This document shows, piece after piece, positions 45,734 to 53,753 of a stretch of DNA of 64,000 nt. The translations under genes were made by a program, and so were the position numbers. The DNA is from Sporosarcina sp. BP05. GTDB taxonomy: Bacteria; Bacillota; Bacilli; Bacillales_A; Planococcaceae. The DNA is taken from positions 124,001-188,000 of the forward strand of contig NZ_JACFTD010000007.1 in NCBI RefSeq assembly GCF_014282005.1. Direction: 5' to 3'. Position 1 is the stretch's first letter, and each line of letters starts with the position of its first letter. The notes under the pieces were generated by a model. It saw only the letters and a program-made list of their open reading frames with translations, did no database searches and had not been told where the DNA came from.

Positions 45734-46396
45734 GAAAAGCGGAAGGCGTCGTTTAGCCCCGAAAAGCGCTGGAGGTCCACGGGAAAAAGGCGTACTTTGC
45801 CTTTATCCTGTGGACTGAAGCGACTCGAGGGGCTGACGCCTGAAGCTGGACAGCACTGAAATGCGAAAGCGGTCGTTTTGATGCGACAGGCATAAGACGA
45901 TTTGGCGAAGCGGCGCCCTTTGCCGCACAGCCGAAGTGACTTATGACCCGAGCATCTGACCGCTGGAGCTGGACAGCACTGAAATGCAGAAGCGCCAAAA
46001 GGAACGCAGCCTAAGTTCACCGCATCGTGCGGCAATGGCTGCATGACCTGCATCCTGCAGGCCTCCGAAAAGCGCTGGAGGACTTGTGGAAAAAGGCGCT
46101 CTTTGCCTTTATCCACAAGTCTGAAGCGTCTCGAGGGGCTAGGCGCTGAAGCTAGACAGTACAGAAATGCGGAAGGCGTCGTTTAGATGTGGCAGACATA
46201 AGAAAGATCATCGAAGTGGCGCACTTTGCCGCACAGATGAGCTGGATTATGTCCGAGCATCTGACGCCTGGAGCTGGACAGCATAGAAAAGCGGAAGCGT
46301 CAAAAGGAACGCAGCCTAAGTTCGCCACGTCCTGTGGCAATTAGGAGGGATTTAGTTCAATCCCTCCCCGCTGCATGACCTACATCCTGTAGGCCT
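45734..46396. repeat. Mosaic cluster of palindromic repeats (B, A, C/B, A, C)
   Basis: Five units lie in the same orientation between fapR and recG: B at 45734-45857, A at 45858-45980, a C/B hybrid at 45981-46163, a diverged A at 46164-46285, and C at 46286 to about 46396. Each opens with GAAAAGCGG or GAAATGCGG-like sequence and closes with a GCTGGACAG or GCTAGACAG-type end. Outer stems differ between units but stay complementary: AGGCGTC/GACGCCT, AGCGGTC/GACCGCT, AGCGCC/GGCGCT. The last unit carries an inserted small palindrome at 46341-46370. No protein is supported here. Confidence 0.93.
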
Positions 46397-48444
46397 CAAT
46401 CAATCCTATCACCACTAAGAGCACCCGACTCTTCAAGATGTGAGCGAAGAATGCCGTATTCCGGATCTTCCCAGAAATGGCGTGATGCTAACAGTCTTTC
46501 CGCGTCTTTCCTTGCCGTTTCAAGCGCCCTATAATCGTGAACGGGATCTGCTACTTTAAACTCAGGCATCCCACTTTGCTTTTTCCCAAAAAAATCGCCG
46601 GCACCTCTTAGTTCGAGGTCCTTTTCCGCTAAAACAAATCCATCATTCGTTTCTGTCATCGTTTGCATCCGCTCTTTTCCTTCTTCGGTCTTAGGATCAG
46701 CAAGCAGCACACAATAGGATTGCTCAGCACCCCGACCTACGCGCCCCCTAAGCTGATGGAGCTGAGCAAGTCCAAAGCGCGTCGCGTCGTAAATAAGCAT
46801 GAACGTCGCATTTGGTACGTTGACACCGACTTCTACGACAGTCGTCGACACAAGAACATTAATTTTACCTTCACTGAAGTCGCGCATGATGGCATCTTTA
46901 TCGTCCGAATGAAGACGGCCATGCATTAGACCGACCGTATATTTACCACTAAAATGAGTCGAAAGCTGACTATGGACATCCACTGCATTTTGGACATCTA
47001 ATTTGTCGGATTCCTCGATTAATGGACAAATAACATAGGCCTGACGTCCGGCTCTTAATTCATTTTCCATCTTCCGCAAAACTGGAAGAAGAGAATCCTC
47101 TTTCAACCAATGTGTTTCGATGAGTTTTCGGCCAGCCGGCAACTCATCGAGTATGGAAACATCCATCTCACCGAAAGCCGTGATAGCAAGCGTTCGTGGA
47201 ATTGGAGTTGCAGTCATGAATAGAACATCAGGATTCAATCCTTTATCTCGTAAAACACGCCGTTGTTCGACACCGAAACGATGCTGTTCATCTGTAATAA
47301 CCAACCCGGGATTTTTAAAAATGACATTAGGCTGAATGAGGGCGTGTGTACCGATAAGTAAATCCACTTCGCCCGACTCTAGCTTTTCAAGTAAATCCCT
47401 TCTCGCCTTTGCCTTTGTCGAGCCAGCAAGGAATGCAACCGTAATGCCGTGCGGTTCTAGCCATTCTGCAAGCGTAGATGCGTGCTGTTCGGCAAGGATT
47501 TCTGTAGGTGCCATAAGTGCCCCCTGAAACCCTGCCGTGATAGCAGCATACAAAGCGATTGCCGCAACAACCGTCTTACCAGAACCAACATCTCCCTGAA
47601 GGAGGCGGTTCATCCTAGTCGGACTTTTCAATTCCCCACATAATTCATTAACAACCCGCTTTTGAGCCCCTGTCAATTCAAATGGTAATGCCGCGATGAA
47701 CGTCTTCACTTTGGCAAGGTCATAGTCGATTGCTACACCCTTCTCGGCTTCTTTTCGTGCTTTTTTCATTCCCAGCATCTTCAGCTGGAACATGAGAAGT
47801 TCCTCATAGACAAAACGCCTTCTCGCATGTTTCACATCAGCTGGGCTCGTTGGAAAATGGATCATCTCAAGGCCATTTTCGATGCCAGGCAATCTATACA
47901 TTTCACGAATATCAGCAGGTAGCGATTCCGCATGCTGACCGACAGCTGTATCCAATGCACTTCGCATGAAGCGTCGAAACGTCTTCTGATGCATAACACC
48001 TTTTAAGCTGTAGACTGGCTCAAAATCGGATTGATCTGTTTTCGGACCATCCTTGAAGTTGCTTACATTGATCACTTGCCTGCCCCGGTCCCACTTTCCA
48101 GTAACTGTGACAATCGTCCCAAGTGACAAACGCTCTTTTAAGTAATGTTGATTGAAAAAAACCGCCTTCACAAGATGCCTTCCGGCAAGAAGACGGATTT
48201 GTAAACGGGATCTATTCTTCCCTAAAAAAAGAACGGAAGGCTCGCTTTCGACCCTTCCTTCAATTGTGACTCGTTCATTATGTGGCGTTTCAGTCAAATC
48301 TTTCAGCCTGAAGTCTTCATGACGGTACGGGAACGTCATGAAGAGGTCTTGAAGCGTTGAAACTCCAAGTGCCTCAAGCTGTTCACCGGCCGCTTTTCCG
48401 ACCCCTTTTATTGTCGTGACAGAATTATGAATTGACAGTGTCAC
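46396..48444 (-). CDS. recG: ATP-dependent DNA helicase RecG
   Basis: RecG reverses stalled forks and migrates branched DNA. The 682-residue protein has the wedge/OB domain (about 60-160), Walker A LLQGDVGSGKTVVAAIALYA, Walker B VITDEQHRFGVEQR, motif III LFMTATPIPRTLAITAFGEM and the C-terminal QLRGRVGRGAEQSYCVLL and LRGAGDFFGKKQSGMPEF. The start is GTG 48444 with AAGG 6 bases upstream, overlapping sdaAA by 20 bases. Confidence 0.98.
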   Translation of the reverse strand: MTLSIHNSVTTIKGVGKAAGEQLEALGVSTLQDLFMTFPYRHEDFRLKDLTETPHNERVTIEGRVESEPSVLFLGKNRSRLQIRLLAGRHLVKAVFFNQHYLKERLSLGTIVTVTGKWDRGRQVINVSNFKDGPKTDQSDFEPVYSLKGVMHQKTFRRFMRSALDTAVGQHAESLPADIREMYRLPGIENGLEMIHFPTSPADVKHARRRFVYEELLMFQLKMLGMKKARKEAEKGVAIDYDLAKVKTFIAALPFELTGAQKRVVNELCGELKSPTRMNRLLQGDVGSGKTVVAAIALYAAITAGFQGALMAPTEILAEQHASTLAEWLEPHGITVAFLAGSTKAKARRDLLEKLESGEVDLLIGTHALIQPNVIFKNPGLVITDEQHRFGVEQRRVLRDKGLNPDVLFMTATPIPRTLAITAFGEMDVSILDELPAGRKLIETHWLKEDSLLPVLRKMENELRAGRQAYVICPLIEESDKLDVQNAVDVHSQLSTHFSGKYTVGLMHGRLHSDDKDAIMRDFSEGKINVLVSTTVVEVGVNVPNATFMLIYDATRFGLAQLHQLRGRVGRGAEQSYCVLLADPKTEEGKERMQTMTETNDGFVLAEKDLELRGAGDFFGKKQSGMPEFKVADPVHDYRALETARKDAERLLASRHFWEDPEYGILRSHLEESGALSGDRID

Positions 48445-49333
48445 TATCTACCTTATCCTTACCAAATATCTTCGCTTCAAGCGCTTTTCCAGTTGGCGTA
48501 GCAGCCAATCCACCTTTTGCTGTTTCCCGTAGCGCTGAAGGCATCGACTTACCTATTTTATGCATTGCTTCAATCACTTCATCTGTCGGAATACGGCTAA
48601 CTACGCCTGCTAGTGCCATATCTGCTCCAACTAGTGCCTTTGCCGCTCCCATTGCATTCCGTTTCACACATGGTACTTCGACAAGTCCAGCAACCGGATC
48701 ACAGACAAGACCTAACATATTCTTCATTACGATAGAAAACGCTTCAGCACTTTGTTGTGGAGTCCCGCCCGCCATTTCGACGATTGCAGCTGCAGCCATC
48801 GAACCAGCTGAACCTGTTTCCGCTTGGCATCCGCCAGCGGCACCTGATATCGATGCATTATTCGCAACGACAAACCCGAAAGCACCAGACGTAAATAAAT
48901 AATTAATCATTTGTTCCCGTGTAGGATTCAATTTGTTTTTCACCGCAAATAAAGTACCGGGCACGATACCTGCTGCACCCGCTGTTGGTGTCGCACAGAT
49001 TGTTCCCATTGCCGCATTCACTTCATTCGTAGCGACTGCCTTACTAACGGCGTCCATGACTACATCTCCACAAAGGGATTTTCCTGATGCCATGTACTTT
49101 TGAATAAGAACCGCATCGCCGCCCGTAAGTCCGGATGCAGAATGCACGCCCTGCAATCCTCTTTCTACTGCCTTTTCCATCACCGTTAAGTTATTGTCCA
49201 TCTGTGCGATGATTTCTTCTCTAGTGCGTTTTGTTATAAGGATTTCTTGTTCAATCATGATTTCTGAAATAGGCTTGTTCTGTGACTCGGCAAGCGCAAC
49301 TAGTTCTTTAACGTTACTAAATAAAACGTCCAT
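48425..49333 (-). CDS. sdaAA: L-serine dehydratase alpha subunit (iron-sulfur)
   Basis: SdaAA with SdaAB deaminates L-serine to pyruvate and ammonia using a 4Fe-4S cluster. The 302-residue protein has the alpha-chain motifs GTICATPTAGAAGIVPGTLF, GAAGGCQAETGSAGSMAAAA and NMLGLVCDPVAGLVEVPCVK, which supply the cluster cysteines. The ATG follows GGAGG. It lies 28 bases after sdaAB. Confidence 0.97.
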   Translation of the reverse strand: MDVLFSNVKELVALAESQNKPISEIMIEQEILITKRTREEIIAQMDNNLTVMEKAVERGLQGVHSASGLTGGDAVLIQKYMASGKSLCGDVVMDAVSKAVATNEVNAAMGTICATPTAGAAGIVPGTLFAVKNKLNPTREQMINYLFTSGAFGFVVANNASISGAAGGCQAETGSAGSMAAAAIVEMAGGTPQQSAEAFSIVMKNMLGLVCDPVAGLVEVPCVKRNAMGAAKALVGADMALAGVVSRIPTDEVIEAMHKIGKSMPSALRETAKGGLAATPTGKALEAKIFGKDKVDSDTVNS

Positions 49334-49361
49334 CTATGTTTTCCTCCAATTTTACTACTCT

Positions 49362-50024
49362 TTAATTTGCCAATGTTGAAACTTGCGTTACATTCGGCAA
49401 TGACTCCAATTCATTTATCAGTGCAGCGTCGATCATTTGGTCAACTTCAATCACCATTAGGGCCATTTCCCCTTTTTCTTTCCGGTCAACTTCCATATGT
49501 GCAATATTTATATTCAGCTTTGCGATCGCGTTGGAAACGCTTGCAATAACGCCTGAACGGTCATTGTGAACGATGAGAAGTGCCGGGTAATGGCCTGATA
49601 ATCTAAGCGGGAATCCGTTAAGTTCGACAACTTCCATCGTTCCGCCACCAATAGAAATCCCAGTCAACTCCATAACTCCCTCACTGTCCCCAATTACAAG
49701 ACGGGCCGTGTTCGGATGTACCGCCTCTTCCTCTTCAGGAATAAATTCAAAAGTCATACCAAGTTTCTCTGCATCAGCAAATGCAGATTTAATACGCTCA
49801 TCGAATGTATCATAATCTAATAATCCACCGATAATTGCTACATCTGTACCGTGTCCTTTATACGTTTCTGCAAAAGAACCATAAAGATGAACCCGAGCCC
49901 ATTCCGGCTGTCTGCCAAACAGTGTTCGTGCGACACGGCCGATTCTCGCAGCGCCGGCAGTATGTGAAGATGATGGCCCTATCATAACGGGTCCAATAAT
50001 ATCAAAAACTGATCTGTATTTCAC
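49362..50024 (-). CDS. sdaAB: L-serine dehydratase beta subunit with ACT domain
   Basis: The 220-residue beta chain starts at GTG 50024 behind AAGGAGGT. It has the SDH-beta motifs YRSVFDIIGPVMIGPSSSHT and VHLYGSFAETYKGHGTD (about 3-135). A C-terminal ACT domain follows (ALLIVHNDRSGVIASVSNAI onward), which usually binds serine as a regulator. A promoter lies 40-70 bases upstream. Confidence 0.97.
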   Translation of the reverse strand: MKYRSVFDIIGPVMIGPSSSHTAGAARIGRVARTLFGRQPEWARVHLYGSFAETYKGHGTDVAIIGGLLDYDTFDERIKSAFADAEKLGMTFEFIPEEEEAVHPNTARLVIGDSEGVMELTGISIGGGTMEVVELNGFPLRLSGHYPALLIVHNDRSGVIASVSNAIAKLNINIAHMEVDRKEKGEMALMVIEVDQMIDAALINELESLPNVTQVSTLAN

Positions 50025-50062
50025 AAATACTACCTCCTTGTAATAAGCATGTACTATTATTC

Positions 50063-50091
50063 ATTTTACACGAAATTTGCTTTAAAGACAA
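50063..50091 (-). promoter_or_regulatory. Sigma-A promoter of sdaAB-sdaAA-recG
   Basis: TTGTCT (50086-50091) and TAAAAT (50063-50068) are separated by exactly 17 bases on the minus strand, immediately after the fakA terminator. Confidence 0.6.
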
Positions 50092-50115
50092 AAGATGTTG
50101 TTCCTTGTCGACGCA

Positions 50116-50152
50116 AGGAAAAAGCAGTGCGGCTTTCTACAGGCGCACTGCT
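50116..50152 (-). terminator. Rho-independent terminator after fakA
   Basis: A 9-bp perfect stem (AGCAGTGCG with CGCACTGCT) over a 12-base loop is followed on the minus strand by TTTTTCCTT. It starts about 10 bases after the fakA stop. Confidence 0.88.
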
Positions 50153-50162
50153 CGTTACTGGT

Positions 50163-51830
50163 TTATTCAACTGAAATAATATATGGATACAACGGCTGTT
50201 TTCCGTTATAAAGTTCAACTTCTGCGTGATCAAAGTTATCCTCTACATAACTTGCGATTGCAGCAGCATCTTCCTCACCAACGTCTTCGCCATAAATAAT
50301 TGTTACAATTTCATCATCTTCATCAATGATAGAGTTCAATAATGTTTTCATGACGTTTTCAAGTGAAGGTGCAGATGTAATAATCTTACCGCCTGAAATA
50401 CCCATGAAGTCGTCTTTTGTAATTTCAACGCCGTCAATCGATGTATCTCTTACTGCATGTGTAACTTGTCCAGTTTTCACGAACGATGCAGCTTCAGTCA
50501 TCGCCGCGACGTTTACACTTACTTCCGCTTCCGGATTGAATGCAAGTATAGCAGCAAGTCCTTCTGGTACTGTTTTTGTAGGAACGACTGCCGCTTCGAT
50601 ACCGATCACATCGGCCGCTTGCTGTGCTGCCATAATGATGTTTTTATTGTTCGGTAAAATGAGAACTCGTTCAGCGCCGACTGCTTCAATCGCCTTGACG
50701 ATATCTTCTGTCGATGGATTCATGGTCTGCCCGCCTTCAATAATGGCTGAGGCACCTACGCTTTTCAGTAATTCAGAAATCCCAGCTCCCATAGCAACTG
50801 TCACGACCGCGTATGGATGTTTAACTACTTCTTTTTTCGCCAAATTTTGTACCGAATAATTTTCTCCGACGATTTCAAGATGCTGCTGACGCATATTTTC
50901 AATTTTAATTTTAATAAGAGAACCAAATTTCTGCCCGTAACTAAGTGCGTCACCCGGTTCTTCTGTATGGATATGTACTTTCGCAACTTCATCATCAGAA
51001 ATAACAAGTAGAGAATCACCGAATTGACTTAGACCTTGTCGGAATTGGGATTCATCGTATGGATTCGATTGCAGCTTATCATCCTCAAACTTCACCATGA
51101 ATTCCGTGCAATATCCGAATTCAATGTCTTCCGTATTCATGAAACCTTGGACTGTACGATGATGTTCCGCACTTACTAAATCATCCATGGACTCGACAAC
51201 AGTTCTTGATGGAAGTTCTTCGCCTTTCAAGCATGCCAAGAAGCCCTCATATACGTAAACGAGACCTTGTCCACCACTATCAACGACGCCAACTTCCTTT
51301 AATACCGCCAATAGATCTGGCGTTCGTTCAAGTGAAGCTTGTGCCTCTTTTACTACAGCTTCCATTACCTCAATAATGTCATCTGTCGACGCAGCTTTTT
51401 CAACTCCGATAGTAGAAGCATCTTTTGCGACAGTTAAAATTGTTCCTTCAACAGGTTTCATAACCGCTTTATAGGCCGTTTCAACACCATACTTCAAGGC
51501 AGCTGCAAATTGTACTCCATTGACAGTTGCTTCGTTTTCAATCGCTTTTCCGAAACCGCGGAATAACTGTGACAGAATAACGCCAGAATTACCACGCGCA
51601 CCCATCAGCAATCCTTTCGATAACGCTTGTGCAGTTTGACCGATATGAGCAACGGCATTATCTTCTGTTTCCTTCGCTCCCGAAGTCATCGATAAATTCA
51701 TATTCGTACCGGTATCACCATCAGGTACCGGAAAAACATTTAGTGAATCGACATAATCTGCATTTTGATAAAGATGGTGGGCACCCAGCTTTATCATTTC
51801 CGCGAATTTCAAGCCATCTATGGTTTTCAT
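50163..51830 (-). CDS. fakA: Fatty acid kinase catalytic subunit FakA (YloV, DAK2 domain)
   Basis: FakA phosphorylates fatty acids bound to FakB proteins so that exogenous fatty acids can enter phospholipids. The 555-residue protein has the N-terminal DhaL-type kinase domain with FPVPDGDTGTNMNLSM and GARGNSGVILSQLFRGFGKA. A central conserved domain (about 225-320) and the DegV-like C-terminal domain ending HAEVELYNGKQPLYPYIIS follow. The ATG follows AGGAGG. The paired yloU gene is upstream; acyl-phosphate made here would also feed the PlsX/PlsY pathway. Confidence 0.95.
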   Translation of the reverse strand: MKTIDGLKFAEMIKLGAHHLYQNADYVDSLNVFPVPDGDTGTNMNLSMTSGAKETEDNAVAHIGQTAQALSKGLLMGARGNSGVILSQLFRGFGKAIENEATVNGVQFAAALKYGVETAYKAVMKPVEGTILTVAKDASTIGVEKAASTDDIIEVMEAVVKEAQASLERTPDLLAVLKEVGVVDSGGQGLVYVYEGFLACLKGEELPSRTVVESMDDLVSAEHHRTVQGFMNTEDIEFGYCTEFMVKFEDDKLQSNPYDESQFRQGLSQFGDSLLVISDDEVAKVHIHTEEPGDALSYGQKFGSLIKIKIENMRQQHLEIVGENYSVQNLAKKEVVKHPYAVVTVAMGAGISELLKSVGASAIIEGGQTMNPSTEDIVKAIEAVGAERVLILPNNKNIIMAAQQAADVIGIEAAVVPTKTVPEGLAAILAFNPEAEVSVNVAAMTEAASFVKTGQVTHAVRDTSIDGVEITKDDFMGISGGKIITSAPSLENVMKTLLNSIIDEDDEIVTIIYGEDVGEEDAAAIASYVEDNFDHAEVELYNGKQPLYPYIISVE

Positions 51831-51848
51831 AGAAATTATTTCCTCCTC

Positions 51849-52211
51849 TTACAGGTTCGTCACTCGGACTCCCTGGACAAAAATATTAACAGATTTCACA
51901 GTCATGCCGACTGTCTTTTTCAATGTATACTTCACTTTTGATTGTACTTGGTAGGCGACTTCTGAGACTTTAGTGCCGTATCCGACAATGACATACATAT
52001 CGATATGCGTATCATCGCCAATATTACGGACGATGACTCCCCGCGTGAAATTTTCTTTCCCAAGGATTTCAGTAAGGCCATCTCGGATCTGATGCCTTGA
52101 AGCCATTCCGACAATGCCATAACATTCGATAGCCGCCTCCCCAACTATCTGGGTAATGACGTCATTCGTAATAGCAATTTTGCCGTATTCGTTCTTCACT
52201 TCGATTGACAT
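51849..52211 (-). CDS. yloU: Asp23/Gls24 family envelope stress response protein YloU
   Basis: This 120-residue protein belongs to the Asp23 family of alkaline-shock proteins, some of which attach to the membrane. It has the typical start IEVKNEYGKIAITNDVITQI, the central AIECYGIVGMASRH and the end MTVKSVNIFVQGVRV. It has no membrane segment of its own. GGGGGG precedes the ATG. Paired with fakA in many Firmicutes; a role in lipid or envelope homeostasis is an inference. Confidence 0.95.
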   Translation of the reverse strand: MSIEVKNEYGKIAITNDVITQIVGEAAIECYGIVGMASRHQIRDGLTEILGKENFTRGVIVRNIGDDTHIDMYVIVGYGTKVSEVAYQVQSKVKYTLKKTVGMTVKSVNIFVQGVRVTNL

Positions 52212-52344
52212 GTGTAATCCCCCCCGGATCCTTTTTCACTAACCCCATTGTACTATACCTGTTATAATAATAAAAGAAAGCAATTCTACGACTATCAAAT
52301 ACGCCTCGGTGTATTGCGTCCAGATTAAATAAATAGAAGTTAAC

Positions 52345-52450
52345 CTATGAACGTCGCATCCTTGCGACAATAAGGAGGAATGAAATTCAATTCCTCCCTG
52401 TTGGTTACTCTGGCGTTGCCACAGGACGCAGCGATCTTAGCCAGAGTTCC
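52345..52450. repeat. Fragment of C-type palindromic repeat with nested palindrome
   Basis: The fragment contains GTCGCA/TGCGAC, the variable C hairpin. A small palindrome, GGAGGAAT paired with ATTCCTCC (52374-52397), follows. An 8-bp hairpin (ACTCTGGC/GCCAGAGT) at 52407-52447 then encloses GTTGCCACAGGACG, a piece typical of the C core. The outer ends of the usual unit are missing, so this is a decayed or rearranged copy. Confidence 0.7.
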
Positions 52451-52590
52451 ACTATTATGCAACGGTTTGAACCCCGCAGAATTATAAGCATCGTTGGCAT
52501 TTACCTCTCCATTTGTAGGTGCGGAAGAATTTTTGCTGAATAAAGTTAAACGTGTAAAGGTAATTACCTTGAAAGATGTCACAAAAAAGG

Positions 52591-52619
52591 TTGCAACACG
52601 TTTACGCATATGATACATT
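52591..52619 (+). promoter_or_regulatory. Sigma-A promoter of rpmB
   Basis: TTGCAA (52591-52596) and TACATT (52614-52619) are 17 bases apart on the plus strand, about 60 bases before rpmB, the only plus-strand gene in the window. Confidence 0.55.
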
Positions 52620-52679
52620 ATTATGGTATGCGAATAAAGAAGTAAATCACTTAATCAACATTCGCAAGGAGGTACTATT

Positions 52680-52868
52680 ATGTCTAAAGAATGTGTTATC
52701 ACAGGTCGCAAAGCCCGTGCAGGCAATGCGCGCTCTCACGCAATGAACGCAACTCGTCGTACATGGGGTGCGAACCTTCAAAAAGTCCGTATTCTCGTTA
52801 ACGGTAAACCTAAACGTGTATGGGTCTCTGCTAGAGCCCTTAAATCAGGTAAAGTTCAACGTGTGTAA
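52680..52868 (+). CDS. rpmB: 50S ribosomal protein L28
   Basis: L28 is a small 50S protein. The 62-residue product has [40 protein letters not shown] and [16 protein letters not shown]. It has only one Cys, so it is the zinc-independent form. AAGGAGGT is 7 bases before the ATG. It is convergent with spoVM, with which it shares a terminator, the same arrangement as in B. subtilis. Confidence 0.99.
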   Translation: MSKECVITGRKARAGNARSHAMNATRRTWGANLQKVRILVNGKPKRVWVSARALKSGKVQRV

Positions 52869-52876
52869 AGGACTGT

Positions 52877-52910
52877 AATTAAAGCTTAAACGCCTTGGTT
52901 TTTAAGCTTT
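52877..52910 (+). other. AT-rich hairpin after rpmB
   Basis: A 12-bp perfect inverted repeat (TTAAAGCTTAAA with TTTAAGCTTTAA) over a 10-base loop lies 8 bases after the rpmB stop and before the GC-rich terminator. No T run follows, so it is more likely an mRNA 3'-end stabiliser or a spare hairpin than the terminator itself. Confidence 0.6.
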
Positions 52911-52920
52911 AAAGAAATAA

Positions 52921-52956
52921 AACGCCGGGCTGAATTTCTTCAGCCCGACGTTTTTT
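52921..52956. terminator. Bidirectional terminator between rpmB and spoVM
   Basis: The arms ACGCCGGGCTGAA and TTCAGCCCGACGT (one mismatch) form a strong GC-rich stem with a 3-base loop, followed by a T run in the plus direction and by TTTTATTTCTTT in the minus direction. The last codons and the stop codon of spoVM lie inside one arm. Confidence 0.9.
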
Positions 52957-53086
52957 CTTTTTTCCTTTTTTTATTCTTAGTATTGCTTGCAGTAGCCTTT
53001 GGTGAATCATCTTTCTGAAAAGCAACCATGAACTTCCGTACGACTCCACTAACAAACTTTGGCATTGTAAACGTATATACCCGCAA
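52940..53086 (-). CDS. spoVM: Stage V sporulation protein SpoVM with C-terminal extension
   Basis: SpoVM is a tiny amphipathic helix that recognises the curved forespore membrane and recruits SpoIVA for coat assembly. The TTG at 53086 has AAAGGAG 7 bases upstream. Residues 1-26 (MRVYTFTMPKFVSGVVRKFM then VAFQKD) align one-to-one with B. subtilis SpoVM, keeping Tyr4, Thr5, Pro9, Lys10, Phe11, Gly14, Arg17, Phe23 and Lys25. Normal SpoVM ends there, but this frame runs 22 more residues, Lys/Asn/Thr-rich, to 48 residues. It starts 13 bases after thiN, the conserved position. Confidence 0.9.
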   Translation of the reverse strand: MRVYTFTMPKFVSGVVRKFMVAFQKDDSPKATASNTKNKKRKKEKTSG

Positions 53087-53099
53087 TTCCCCACTCCTT

Positions 53100-53753
53100 T
53101 CAGGAATCTGAACTCCTTACCATTAAGCATATGCCCTCATGGAACGAAATAGTACAGACTTCCTCAGCCAGTTCATTGCTTGTAAATAACGTCATGCCAG
53201 TTTCAAGCACTGCATCTACCATTTCGTATTTGAAACCTGTAAGTGTAAGTCCTCTAACAGCCCCACCGAATGAGAAAAAGGATATGTATTTAAAACGTTC
53301 ATCCGGCGTCACTTGATAGTTTCCAGGTGTAAGTATAGAAAGTTCATTCGTCCCATTACGAATTGAAAATGATGTATGGTTATGAGCTGTTTGAAGCCGG
53401 TATAGAAGATGAAGGGCTGATTCCATATGATCCAGCCTTCCTCCTGTAACCCCCGTCAAAATGACACGTTCTGGACCGTAGGAAAGGGCACGTTCTACCG
53501 CAAGTTCAGTATCGGTCTCATTTTTTTCCGAACGAAATCGACCGATTATGCGGACCGCGGCGGCTATCTCATCGTATTCACTTTTCGTAACCGAATCAAA
53601 ATCCCCCACTGCTTCAAGAGGAATAATTCCTCTTTGCAGCAAGTGAAGCGCACCTCTATCTGCCCCGATGAACACCGTATCTTTATGATGAAATTCCGTT
53701 AAATCAGCTATTTCTGAATCAGGTCCGCCTGCACAGACGACAGCAACCTTCAT
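53100..53753 (-). CDS. thiN: Thiamine pyrophosphokinase
   Basis: ThiN converts thiamine to thiamine pyrophosphate using ATP. The 217-residue protein has FIGADRGALHLLQRGIIP, AVGDFDSVTKSEYDEI, EKNETDTELAVERAL and LTGVTGGRLDHMESALHLLY, the catalytic-domain motifs, followed by the beta-rich thiamine-binding C-domain. Its ATG overlaps the rpe stop by 4 bases. Confidence 0.97.
   Translation of the reverse strand: MKVAVVCAGGPDSEIADLTEFHHKDTVFIGADRGALHLLQRGIIPLEAVGDFDSVTKSEYDEIAAAVRIIGRFRSEKNETDTELAVERALSYGPERVILTGVTGGRLDHMESALHLLYRLQTAHNHTSFSIRNGTNELSILTPGNYQVTPDERFKYISFFSFGGAVRGLTLTGFKYEMVDAVLETGMTLFTSNELAEEVCTISFHEGICLMVRSSDS

Larger units (their letters stand above)
52212..52679. other. Divergent intergenic region between yloU and rpmB
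   Basis: About 470 bases. It holds the rpmB promoter at the right end, a fragment of the C-type repeat in the middle (52345-52450), and an AT-rich part near yloU. Weak sigma-A-like hexamers lie near yloU, such as TACAAT preceded at 16 bases by TTTATT, but I cannot fix a promoter. No gene is supported. Confidence 0.55.

Noticed and set aside
45679-46116. 145-codon open frame upstream of fapR on the minus strand
   Set aside because: It lies entirely over B, A and C repeat units and the fap promoter, and lacks any recognisable domain.
52340-52618. 92-codon open frame on the minus strand between yloU and rpmB
   Set aside because: It crosses the rpmB promoter region and a repeat fragment, has no ribosome binding site and no family resemblance.
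52909-53130. 73-codon open frame on the minus strand overlapping the thiN end
   Set aside because: It is another frame of the same DNA. The real gene there is spoVM, in a different frame with its own ribosome binding site.
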